Positions 1-10,430 of a DNA stretch of 64,000 nt are shown piece after piece. The stretch comes from Stenopsyche tienmushanensis (Eukaryota; Arthropoda; Insecta; Trichoptera; Stenopsychidae). A program made the translations under genes and the position numbers. Numbering within the stretch: position 1 is the first letter of the stretch; each line of letters begins with the position of its first letter. Under the pieces are notes generated by a model. It was not told the origin of the DNA and made no database searches. It worked only from the letters and a program-made list of their open reading frames with translations. Location: NCBI GenBank assembly GCA_008973525.1, contig WACJ01000256.1, forward strand, positions 62,001-126,000. Direction: 5' to 3'.

Positions 1-1305
1 ATTCGGTACCCAACACTAAACAAAGTCTAGGAGGCATTGGGTCAAGGACCAAACCCTCCAGTCAAACAAATAGGATACAGGAGAAAGTCATGAATTAAAT
101 CACAGGGATATACATGTTTAGCTCCTGTTTTTAGATCAAGGAGTGAAAATTAATTAAATGTTAAAAAATGGCACTTGTATTAAAAAAAAATGATGATGAA
201 TGCACAAAATACATTTTGGCACAGAATATTCTGGAGGATCAGATTAAAGACCATTGCGGCCTCGATCTTGATATAATGGCGAAGATTAAGCCATTAAAAA
301 AGGATGTATTTACGTGATCAGCAGCTTGAATTTATTGCACAATCGTGGCTAGCCACATGAATCGACGGCAGTCATTTTCTAATCATCATTACGCGAACAT
401 GACCTTCCGTGATGATTTCAAAAGTGAACGTGGGAGCTTTCAATCGGTCGTCTGAAGGGTCTGTATCTCAACATCTCGGATTGATATATTCTCTATTGGC
501 GAGTGTCTTAGGATCGCATATTCAAATGAGATGGATGTTAAATGGATGGAAATGATTTTTGAATAGAGCTAGAGGTCAATGACGATGTTGATGCTGCGTC
601 GGTTCATTTCATCATTAATCATTGTAAAAGGACAAGCAGTACGATTCAATTGATGTACTTGATTTTGACGCTGTCCCTATCAAAATAACATTGGTGCAGC
701 AATAAAGAGCCAAACAATGGCCGATTACGAAAATCGAAGAATGGAATTCTTGGAGGCGATCGAACTATTTTGGACTATCCATCTTCATTAAAAGTCTGGA
801 GACTTCCATCACAAATAGAACGAGGCACGTGCCAATGCTGCTATCCCAGATGCCGACAACTGATACCTCAAAATCATAAAAAGAACTTATATACACATAG
901 AAATATTTTTTCCTCCTATTCCATAACTATATTCATTTTGATATATCTTCAAATATATATTGAAGACTACTTCATTATGCAGAATACAAAAAGCATGAAA
1001 GCAATAATATATCATAGGATTATATAAAATGCATTTACATACAATAATTTTATGATAATGGCAATTCCATACATAAAAAGTAATACCTTTCAAATACGTT
1101 AAATAAAGACATTAAGGTTTCAAAATTCCAAATCATCGTTCACAAAGTTGCAAGGGGGTTTTTAATAAATCATCAACTATTTATAAAGACATGTATTCTA
1201 ATCACGTCTTTAAGTTATTAAATAAATCAAGTTGATCTTGAAAATGTAAGGAAATAACTGTGGATTGCTTTTAATCGGGATAAATAGGTACTTTATGTTC
1301 ATAAT

Positions 1306-1308
<3 letters not shown>
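1..1308. other. gene-free AT-rich stretch
   Basis: No supported gene. Short open frames have no recognisable domains and no splice or codon support. The segment around 780-850 reads K-V-W-R-L-P-S-x-I-E then C-Q-C-C on the plus strand. A similar string (V-W-R-L-Q-S-D-I-E then Q-C-C) occurs on the minus strand near 19.95 kb, so part of this stretch is probably an old dispersed repeat. I infer this from the resemblance only. Confidence 0.4.
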
Positions 1309-1378
<70 letters not shown>

Positions 1379-1676
1379 AACAATCTATCCTTTGGGGGAC
1401 ATTCAGTTCTTATTATGACGTTTCTGTCTCGTGTAGGTCCCCATTCGTTAATGAGGACCTAATGTTCATTCATTTGAATCTTTTGTCCAGGTCATGAACC
1501 AAATATCTTTTCAGCCTGCGCGTTCCGGAGTTTTGGCTAATCAGCTCTTCAACAAGGCGGTTGGGGTGTGTGTTTAACCTTCTTTTGTACTTCTGGCTAT
1601 GGCTTTCGATTTCCTGCCTCACTGTTGGTATGCTCAATATGCTGTGTATTGTTTCGTTTGTAACGTACCATGGAAT
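1309..1676 (-). mobile_element. 3' end of Jockey-like LINE with 69-base poly(A) tail
   Basis: Read on the minus strand, about 70 codons are open from 1676 down to a stop at 1470-1472. They begin P-W-Y-V-T-N-E-T-I-H and contain S-I-P-T-V-R-Q-E-I, H-P-N-R-L-V and R-R-L-K-R. This is the pattern of the extreme C-terminus of Jockey-clade non-LTR reverse transcriptases, which follows the RT domain. A short 3' UTR comes next, then an unbroken run of 69 T on the plus strand (1309-1377), which is a poly(A) tail on the element strand. Nothing upstream of 1680 is recognisable, so the copy is severely 5'-truncated, as is usual for LINE insertions. The long clean tail suggests a fairly young insertion (inference). 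Confidence 0.7.
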
Positions 1677-1798
1677 GTAAATAATAAATAAAGAAATAGA
1701 AATAATAGAATCAGGAACACTATTGCCGATATAATTGAAATCACCACACCAGTTGTTTATAAGGATAATATAAAGTGCATTGAAAAACTATGTATTCA

Positions 1799-1915
1799 AA
1801 AATGTACAAGCTTCATATACGCTGCACGGTCCTGACAGATAAGTGGTTTTGTACAGACATACAAATATAGCATCTACGTTTAAGTCATTTTAAAATTAAC
1901 TCACTACTCAAAGGG
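1799..1915 (+). repeat. right-end fragment of TTAA-flanked repeat family
   Basis: About 117 bases closely match 45905-46036. Shared words include tgtacaagcttcata, cctgacaga and actactcaaaggg. The right end is followed by TTAA at 1916-1919. The matching copy at 45 kb has CCTTTCCC beside TTAA at its left end, so this looks like the right end of a non-autonomous piggyBac-like (TTAA-targeting) element. It has no coding capacity. Confidence 0.55.
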
Positions 1916-1919
1916 TTAA

Positions 1920-3584
1920 AAGTAGAAACGTTCAATGCACTTTTATTTTCGGAATGTAAATAAAATTCCGATCTTTATGATTTTGTTTGACCTCAAAATT
2001 TCACTTGATTTCATGTCGTTTTATAGGTGAAAACGCGTTGCGCAACAGAGGATGCTACTTTCTCGCTTTCTTTCTTCGGTGACGGGATCAAGAAGTATCC
2101 TATCCGATAGAATAAATGTATTTCTAATGAAGGGAACTATGTAGAAAAATAAGACACTCTATTCGTATTTTTAAATATTACTAATAAATTTGTACAGCAA
2201 AATTCCGGGTTATATTTGAATTACCCTCGTTTATATATGTAAAATATTCGAATACTAATTTTGAATGCTGAAAGATGGAATATCCGTGTTTCAATCTAGA
2301 AGATTTTTTTAATAGCCAAGTGTATTATTATTGATGAGCATTTCTAATTGAATGCATATCATATGAATCTATTAAAAATGTTATTCATCTCTGTAGCCGC
2401 AATATGCTAGTCACATTCGTTAATAAATTATATCTGATGATGACACTCGATGAGATAATTTCATGAAAAGTGATCGTCCATTTTGCAGATTTCTTGGCAA
2501 GCATTAATTTAGTAACTGCAACTTTGCATCAACTGTTATCTTATTTGATTTTCAAGAAATCGCTTAAAATTCTGGTCTCGTGTCAAGCGTCCATTCTCAG
2601 ATAATATATTCCTCGAGTCGAAATTCTAAAAATTCCTGGTAGCAATCTAAATATAGAGTCCATAACATCTCCAGCGTCATCAAGTTATTAGGTTAATCGG
2701 TCGATTTATCAACAAATCCATTAAGACCCGTCTCAAAGCAGCAAGCGATAAAATGTGCAACAATCGGGTTGAGCGCATTATGCACTCGCGGTTGCACGTT
2801 GCAACACTGACCAAAACATATGGCTGATGAATGAAGAGTATGAATTCTGCTCGTGTACCGCATCTTCGGGAATTCAATTCATCAAAAGATGATATCCCCA
2901 AAAAAAATCAGAGAACACATCGAACGGCATGACCTTTAGATCGTGATGATAGGCGTGTAAAAAACGCCAAATTATAGGATATATAATATCGCTTCATCTT
3001 TGCCAACTCTTTAAACCGAAGATGAACAACGGTATATTAAATTATATTTAAAAAATGACCCAGAGCGCTGTCGATGACTCCTATACTCCCCCTCATTGCA
3101 AAAACACCTTGGCAAGTTGACCAGCTCTTAATCATAATCAGCATGAAAGACTTTAAATATATATATACTAGGATCTAGGCAATGAAGTCCACACCTTGGT
3201 ACTAGAAATACTACTATATCCAAATACTTATTGGATGAGATTTAAATTTGCGATAAAATTGCGTTCGATGAATACGTAGTCCGTTAGAGTAATCATTAGC
3301 TTATTAAATGAATTTATATAGAACTAATTTGGATTGCTATTTAATACATAAAGCACTGTATTCCACTTCACGTTCTGCCATTAATTGGTACATAGTTCTA
3401 TCGGGATTTTTTGACTAGTAAAATTTCAATAAAATCAAAGTTCAACATAGTAAAGAACTCATTGCCACATATATGCGAATTAATCAACTTTCTACAAATT
3501 AATGAGTCCATTAATTATGTTACATAATGCCGTCAACTGTCTGAACTTCATTTTGACATTGATGTTCATTAACATACATAATTA
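1920..3584. other. gene-free AT-rich stretch
   Basis: I see no gene, RNA gene or clear repeat here. The small minus-strand frame at 2680-2901 has no domain resemblance. Confidence 0.5.
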
Positions 3585-4074
3585 TTAGGGTGTCCCATAA
3601 GTTTCTTTCGTTTTCATATTAAGAAAAAAATACACAATAATTTGTATTACATCAAAATTTATTGAACAATATATGATCTATTCTGTTCTATAACTTTTCT
3701 CCATCTTTCCGGAAGCCTCGTAATGCCTTCTTGCCAAAATTTCCCAGGTTTGTTGGCAAAATATTGATCTAGGTACATTTTTATATCATTTTTGAATCAA
3801 AAATTTTACCACGTAAATAATTTTCAATTAAAGAAATAAATAATTATCTGAAGGGGCAATACGCTGAAGTTTATTTGAGTCAGTCAGTTCATGATCAAGT
3901 CACACATCTGAACGATTGGTGTAGCCCAATTTCGTCAGATGATTATGGACGGATGTTCGTGGAATTTCTAACTTGTTAGCTATTTCGCGAATAGTATATC
4001 GCGGGTTTTCTTCAACCATGGCTATAATTAGATCTGTGTTTGTATTTCCGAAAGAAACTTAAGGGACAACCTAA
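3585..4074 (-). mobile_element. internally deleted mariner element with intact termini
   Basis: About 490 bases lie between inverted termini. The left end starts TTAGGGTGTCCCATAAGTTT and the right end, reverse-complemented, starts TTAGGTTGTCCCTTAAGTTT. These are typical mariner inverted repeats, and both flanks carry TA (3583-3584 and 4075-4076). The minus strand encodes a decayed helix-turn-helix piece (L-E-I-P-R-T-S-V-H, then H-L-T-K-L-G-Y). It is followed directly by C-terminal transposase residues (N-Y-L-R-G-K, F-D-S, then N-L-G-N-F-W-like and E-R-W-R-K-like remains). The whole catalytic centre is missing and stops are present. This is a non-autonomous deletion derivative that could in principle be mobilised in trans. 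Confidence 0.8.
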
Positions 4075-4076
4075 TA

Positions 4077-5727
4077 TTTTGCATTATCTGAATAAAACGT
4101 TTAATAAATCACGTTTATAACATGATGGCAAATCAAATCTGTGAATGAAATTATCCATGGAAAACATCAAATTTATTTATATCGGCTTTATGAGTAAATC
4201 GTGCTCGTTATAACCGAGTTATATGTTTCCGTAGCGTGTTGTGGTAGTTTAGACGTGTTCCGAATAAAATATTTTACATTCTGTCAAACATCAAACGAGC
4301 TTTGATCAGTTTTTCAGCTCGTGTTCTGATCTAAATTCTTCAGACTAATACAATGTGCAGTATATTTTTTAAGTAATTAATTTTTCCCTCCGAATTTAAA
4401 AATACATTTCTTTGCATAGGACATATACGATATTCATGGGACATTTTTCCACGGATAAAGGATTTTTCTGAATTTTCCGATATCTCTTTTTTAAGTCTTC
4501 CATTGCCTTCCATATATGGTTAATTTATGATCAAATTATTTGAATTTGTCCGACTATGTAAATTGTTCTAGTATTTACTTTTTCGTAAGGAAGATATCAA
4601 TCTAAATCTATTTCGACTAAAATATTTATAATTAGAATCCATAGAATAGAATTTCTGTGATAGATTTAGCTTATTTTGAGTCTCTCGTAATATTATTTTA
4701 ATGAATTTATTTAGGTATTAATTATAAGCTACTGAGCATATCTTTTCGTTTATGCTAGAAAAACATTTAAAGAATGTTTTTCAAGTAAATAGTAATTCAT
4801 GCAAGCTTCTGTCATCGCGTATTATGAAAATGATTTATTCATACAAATGTCAATTAAAAATAGTTCTTTTCAGAGACGACATATGCTTTCTTCGGACGTA
4901 CCTGCATCCGGACGTGCCATTCTTGACTATAATTATTTTGGGAAGGAAACTCAACATTAAATCAACGAATTGTGTAAATATATAAGACGAGCGCCAAGAT
5001 CGAAAGGAAGCAAGAAAATAGATACAACCATTCACTGGATCTATTTTCGAACTTCTTTTTAGTCCGAGCCCCGGACTGTGTGATGAATGGAAAACGTGCT
5101 CATATCAAAGTCTGCGTCTTCGATCAAAATCTTACAAGAAACGATCTTCGACCCGTCGAACTTGTTCTCGATTAATTCGAACGAAGTCTTTGTCACCTGT
5201 AAGGCTCGGACAATTAGTGCTATCTATTGACGAGGTATGTGTGACCCACGATCCATACCAATGTCTACAGAAGTCCTCCAACCAGTTCTACTTCTGGCAA
5301 TCGTCACAAACCGGAATTCACATCTAACACGAAAATTGCCGTGAATTGTTCTACATTCTGGATGCTTGTCCACGCTAAAAACTCGTTTCGATGCACTTGT
5401 GACGTTAAATATCATCAATTAAACCTGAACGTGAGCGCCATTGAAATTCTTCCAATTTAGTATTATCTATGCTCTATGATTTTTGAACTTGAAATGACCA
5501 AGCATCATTTATGATGAAATTTTAAAACAAATCTACAGATATCCCATACAACACATAACATTATATATGACTTGGCAGAGAACAATGTTAATTCTCTTCT
5601 CCTGCAAACACTGTGTTAATTTATACAATCCAAGTACATCATCATGTATATTATTTTCTATTATAACGTTAAAAAAGCATTGCTTTTAATTTCACAAATT
5701 GACTAGAGATACTTTAATAATTTATAT
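4077..5727. other. gene-free AT-rich stretch
   Basis: No supported gene or repeat. Open frames at 4752-5035 and 5224-5418 overlap on opposite strands and show no domain or splice context. Confidence 0.5.
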
Positions 5728-5880
5728 ACATCATCATAGTGCAATCATAAGTAGTCCACTGCAGAATTGGAGCCTCTACAAAATTTATTAATTGGAAAGA
5801 GTCAAATATATATCATGTGTATGATACAATCACCTCTTCATACGATCTATATTGAAGGCAGCATGATCTATAAATCTTAA
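5728..5880 (-). repeat. RTE-like 3'-tail repeat, minus orientation
   Basis: On the minus strand this reads as a decayed copy of a family seen at 6305, 46798, 48000, 57325 and 62376. It has a block around cttcaatat, then a block with ctgcagtggac and ctgcactatgatgatg. The family ends in a short ATG/GAT repeat, which is typical of RTE-type non-LTR retrotransposon or derived SINE 3' ends. The class assignment is inference. Confidence 0.5.
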
Positions 5881-6304
5881 TCTGTGATCATTTTACCAAG
5901 TGAATCACGTGGGTGGTCGTATATAAGGACGTTTTCATGGCTCTAAACAAGGATTATGGGCGATTGACTGTAAGGAAAACAGAGCAGTTTTCCTTGGAAA
6001 TAGATGGATCTGAGTAGCTGAAAATTCCTCCAGATTGCTATGATGATTTTACTGGAAAGAGCTTTTTGGAGTGCACGAACTTTAGCCCCCTTTTTCTACG
6101 TATATGTGACATTCAGAGAGTCTTTATTCTCAAATACCCTTGTAAAACTTGAGAAAGGAAATCGTCATAATCTGAAAGATTTTACCATGTCAAGGGGTAA
6201 GAATAGAAAGTATTCATATAAAAAATGTCTCCGGAAAGTCCTCTCTACTAAAATCAACAAGGTCATCTAGAGTAGTTTTTCACTGTTTCCCGATGAAAAA
6301 TGCT

Positions 6305-6552
6305 GTCTTCACAAACCTCCCACACCCCCTATTGAAACAGTCACAAAAGCGTCCGTTGATACGTTTATCCAGGAGACCTGGGGTGAGCCTTCTAGATGAA
6401 ACTCGAAGGTTATGCTACCTTCAATATCAAGCAAATGAGGAGATGAATGTATGATGCAGAAGAAATGGATGTAACCCTTTTCCATGAATAGATATTGAAG
6501 AGACCCATAGTTCTGCATTGAACTGTTTGTGGCTGCACTATGATGATAATGA
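6305..6552 (+). repeat. RTE-like 3'-tail repeat, long copy
   Basis: This is one of the longest copies of the family. It runs from cacaccccctattgaaac through gtttatccaggagacc, gttatgctaccttcaatat and gtaacccttttcc to ctgcactatgatgataatga. It ends in the ATGATGATAATGAT-like tail. The sense orientation and repeated 3' end suggest 5'-truncated retroposed copies. There is no open frame. Confidence 0.6.
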
Positions 6553-6660
6553 TATAAAAAATGCAATAAAATGTTTAATAATTCGTGGTGTGATTATTTC
6601 TTCATTTGAAAACTAATATTTTAAGACGTGTTTATTAAGTAAGTTTAAGAGGTGTATATT

Positions 6661-6872
6661 AATCTTTCCCTACCGGTGATGTATTTACTACACTTTGACT
6701 CTAATAATGAGAATATCGATATGAAATATAATAGATACGGGCTTCAGAATTTTTGTATTCCTCCGTAATACAATTACGAATCACATCAAAGTATTATAGT
6801 ATACTAGTATTCATCTGCAGCGACGGAAATAAATAATTTGTCGGGAAATCGGGAATTTTGCGAGTTTTTTTT
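6661..6872 (+). repeat. dispersed repeat beginning CTTTCCCTACCGGTG
   Basis: This stretch closely matches 45282-45490, 51674-51815 and 59738-59890. Shared words include gatgtatttactacac, gactctaataatg, tattcctccgtaata and cggaaataaataatttgtcg. At 45 kb the same sequence forms the left part of a TTAA-bounded element. This copy ends at gggaattttgcgag. Confidence 0.6.
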
Positions 6873-9175
6873 CCATGTTAATACTTTGACGATTGTAAGA
6901 ATAATCTTATGCCACCAAATAATTTGTTGGTAATATTAATAATTGAATAAATGTCATCTCAGTAGTAAGTAAATCTTTCTATTAATTGAACTTGTCTTCT
7001 TAAATTCACAACTTTTTATTCACAACGTTGTGGTTTGTATTTATTAGTTTATTTGCATTTAAATATATCTATTGAAAGATAATATTTAGATCATTATCAT
7101 TGTTTTTTTTTTTATACCATCATCATAGATCGAACATGTGTAAATTCGGGATAGGTCAGTGCAAAACTTTAATGTACTGACATATTCTTATTAGTGATTA
7201 TGTTCCAAAATAAGGTATTTTAGTGTGTTGATAAAAATTTACCTTATTTTCAACGATAAATCCATTTCATGGTCAATTTCAAGTACAACATACCTAAACC
7301 TATGCATAGGGAAAGGTCGATGGTTCAAGATTCTGACCCTTGGGTCAACGCATACGCTACCAGGATTTCACTTATTCGATTACATTTGAATCCCAAATGA
7401 AAGTTTCATTGAATATAGTCAATCCGGAGAGCTTTGTTGTTGCAATAGTGTACTCTGCCAGAAATAAAGTGGCGTAAAAGTGTATTTTCGTCGAGGATTT
7501 GTTCAGAAATGCATTCCGATTCGGCGTAACGAATCCGCAACAACTCCGGAAGGCACTCTATGTAAAACGATGATATTATGACTCCAACTTCTCGTCAGCT
7601 GCTTACGTAAGCTATTGATTCAACCTTGACATTATTATATGAAGAGTGGACCGGTAGCCGGAGGACCAGACAGATGGCTCCATGAAGCAGCTGCCCAGAA
7701 TGGCTTTCGCTGCTCAGCATGCGCAAGAAGAAATTTCCAATTTCCACAATCATCCTTCCACACACATAAATATCGATCATTTAAATTTTATCATGAATAT
7801 TGAAGAATTATTATTATAAAAGCATTATCATCATACAACTGAATCTCTTTTACCTTGACTCAAGATAACCTACTTTGTGCAGTGCTAAAACAACTCTCCT
7901 TGATTGTGCTCGCATGATGGCATTTCTTATTTTATTTTAAGTATATAACACAAACCTGACATGAATAATAAACCGAAGAGACGTGTATTTAAATATAATA
8001 TAGCGAAAAACATTAAGTAATACAAATCGCCATGATATCATCGGTTCAGATTGTGATCGTCATACCAGAAGTTATGAATTTATATGCTGATTGCATGAAA
8101 TGGGATATGTGATTATATAACACGAACGAATCCAAACAGGGTTAGTAAAAATTACAAAAATGCGTCCATAGAATATTTTGAGAACCCATGCGAATCTTAT
8201 TTCATTTATCACGCTCAAATAGCATTCTTTAAAGAAGTTTCTATAAGCAATAAGAATACGTCTAAGTATGTTTTCCATGGTTTGTTTCTGTGAGGACTCT
8301 CAAAAAATAAGAAATGGATACAAACTCGAAAGCAAGACGTTGTTTGTAAAGACTTTTGACTGCTAGATCATCAAGGCATCATCAACTAGAATAGTAGATT
8401 TTAAAAAAATCCATTCCATTCTCTAATTTACAAGGTTGATAATATTGAAGACACCATTGCGAATATAAAAGCGATTTTAGGATGCAGTTTTTGATCGTCA
8501 AAAAGGTTTTTTAGACTCTTCTTTTTAACATATTTCCATTGGGATAAGAGTATTTTTTTAAAAGTCAATGAATCATAAAGCTAAAGACGCACATATGCGT
8601 AGCTCGACGGGAATGTGTTAAGATGCTAGTGATCTTTATTGTTTCATCGACTTTTCTAGAAAAAATATTTTTCACGTGATGATTTCCCTGTCTTCTTAAA
8701 GTAGTAAAATTTATATAAAAATATTTTTTAGGTAGAAGATGATTATTAGGTAAATTATTTAAAAATGATATTGAACTATTATTGGCCCGGACCATGTGCG
8801 TGCATACTCTCTCTCTGGATCACTCGAATGTGCACACAATGTGAGTAAGTGCAAAATATTTTTTTTTACTACCTTCTAAAAAAAACTGCTCCATTTTTTA
8901 AAACACTCAGATTATCCAAATTCGATACATTCACCTTATGTTGTAATAATGTTTATTGTATGTTGTAATAATACAGTTTTCAAAAATCTCCCATTTAAAA
9001 TAATCATATAGCCTAAGCCAGTCAAAGATGCTCGAAACCCGATAAATTATATTTTATTATATTCTAAATAGACTATATGATCTTAGTATTAAAATGATGA
9101 GCAATTCTGTTTCGTATGAATCACTATACGGTCCAACAGTTGAGATGATTAACCGAACATGTTGCTAGAAAATTT
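6873..9175. other. gene-free AT-rich stretch
   Basis: No supported gene. Small frames at 7595-7780, 8072-8278 and 8565-8795 lack domain resemblance. Confidence 0.5.
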
Positions 9176-9179
9176 AACA

Positions 9180-9800
9180 TGAACAGATATACCGGTATGG
9201 TACTACTCGACATCGAAAAAGCGTTCGACACTGTCTGGCACGATGGTCTAATTCGTAACTAATAATTTTCTAAATTACCTTAATAAAATAATCCAATTCC
9301 ACATGTGCATCCCCAATCATTTTTGATAATCTTAAACAGAGCAACGTCAACTCCACAGTCTGTTTCAGCGGGAGTTTTTCAGGGCAGTATTTTAGGACCT
9401 CGCCTGTTCAACATATATTTACACGGTCTATCAACACCATATTCATCAAACGTAGCAATACGCCGACTAAGATACCTCAGGATCCTCATGGACAACAAGC
9501 TGACCTTCAGCAGACACGTAAAAGCAGCTGCGTAGAAGATGTGCCTAATATTGGAGGACCGAAGCCGTGTAGAAGAATCATAAATGAAGTAATACATACA
9601 ATCATTCTGTAGGGAATCCCCTCGCTGGACTTCCAGGCAAAGAAGAGGGCATTGGACTTTGAAGATCCCAAAAACTGTGCAGAGCACGAGCAGAAACTGA
9701 GGGAAGCCTGGCAGCAAATATGCGATCAGTCCAGCAAAGGAAGGTGGATCCACCAATTTATACCGATCACAAGCCGATGGAGGGCCCAGAAGAAAGGAAA
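9180..9800 (+). pseudogene. non-LTR retrotransposon reverse transcriptase relic
   Basis: Fragments of a Jockey/R1-like reverse transcriptase occur in order on the plus strand. At about 9190-9260 there is [18 protein letters not shown] block A. At 9350-9420 there is S-V-S-A-G-V-F-Q-G-S-I-L-G-P with R-L-F-N-I-Y, the V-x-Q-G-S block. At 9470-9530 there is L-R-Y-L-x-I-x-x-D-N-K-L-T-F-S-R-H. At 9610-9775 there is the C-terminal segment with G-I-P-S-L-D-F, then L-R-E-A-W-Q and S-S-K-G-R-W. The catalytic Y-A-D-D motif that should lie between the second and third pieces is deleted. Frameshifts and stops separate the pieces, so the copy is dead. Confidence 0.75.
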
Positions 9801-10077
9801 GACAATCTACCGTTTAACAAAAGTACATACTAACAGAACAAGGATGCTTCGGAGCGTACTTGAAGCGGATTGGCTTGGAGGCATCCACAGCGTGCTATCA
9901 AGCGAAAGTCGATGACGCGAAACATACCATCGAGAATAGGGCTAGTTATCTAAGGACAGACTATCTATCCTCGAAGCAATGTGACAGTACCAAGGGAATA
10001 GAGAAGAACAAGAGAGGGGTTAACGCTGGGGTTGTCAACCCTCATGGTGTCTAAGATTCCCTCCAACAGGAAAAAAG

Positions 10078-10430
10078 CACTACGCCGATGACACGACATA
10101 TTATACCAACTCTCAGAGTAACAATTATCTGTCGGAAATCTCCGACGATTGCTAAAAGCAGTATTTAAATATTTCGATCGTTGGAAACTTAAAACTAAAC
10201 AGAGAGAAAATCGAAGCTATCTTATTCTCCGTGAAATAGAAAAATCGCATTAATCCATTAGTTATCGGGTCCAGCTCCTCAGGGTAACTTTGGACAGAAG
10301 ATTGTGGTGGAAAGCGCATATGTCGGGGACTCGAGCCCGCTGACTAGCAGCCATGAGGGCGCTGCACTCCATTTTTCGTCAACGCAGTGCCCTTTTGGCC
10401 TCCAATAAATTATTATTATATAAAAAGCTT
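10078..10430 (+). pseudogene. second LINE reverse transcriptase fragment with Y-A-D-D
   Basis: The plus-strand frame from 10081 reads Y-A-D-D-T, then Y-Y-T-N-S and L-S-E-I-S-D-D. It continues G-N-L-K-L-N-R-E-K and A-I-L-F-S-V-K. This is the catalytic YADD block and the following thumb-side segment of a Jockey-like RT. In-frame stops interrupt it. It cannot simply continue the 9.2 kb relic, because that copy's post-YADD segment is already present at 9470-9530. It is probably a second insertion or a rearranged copy. Confidence 0.65.
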
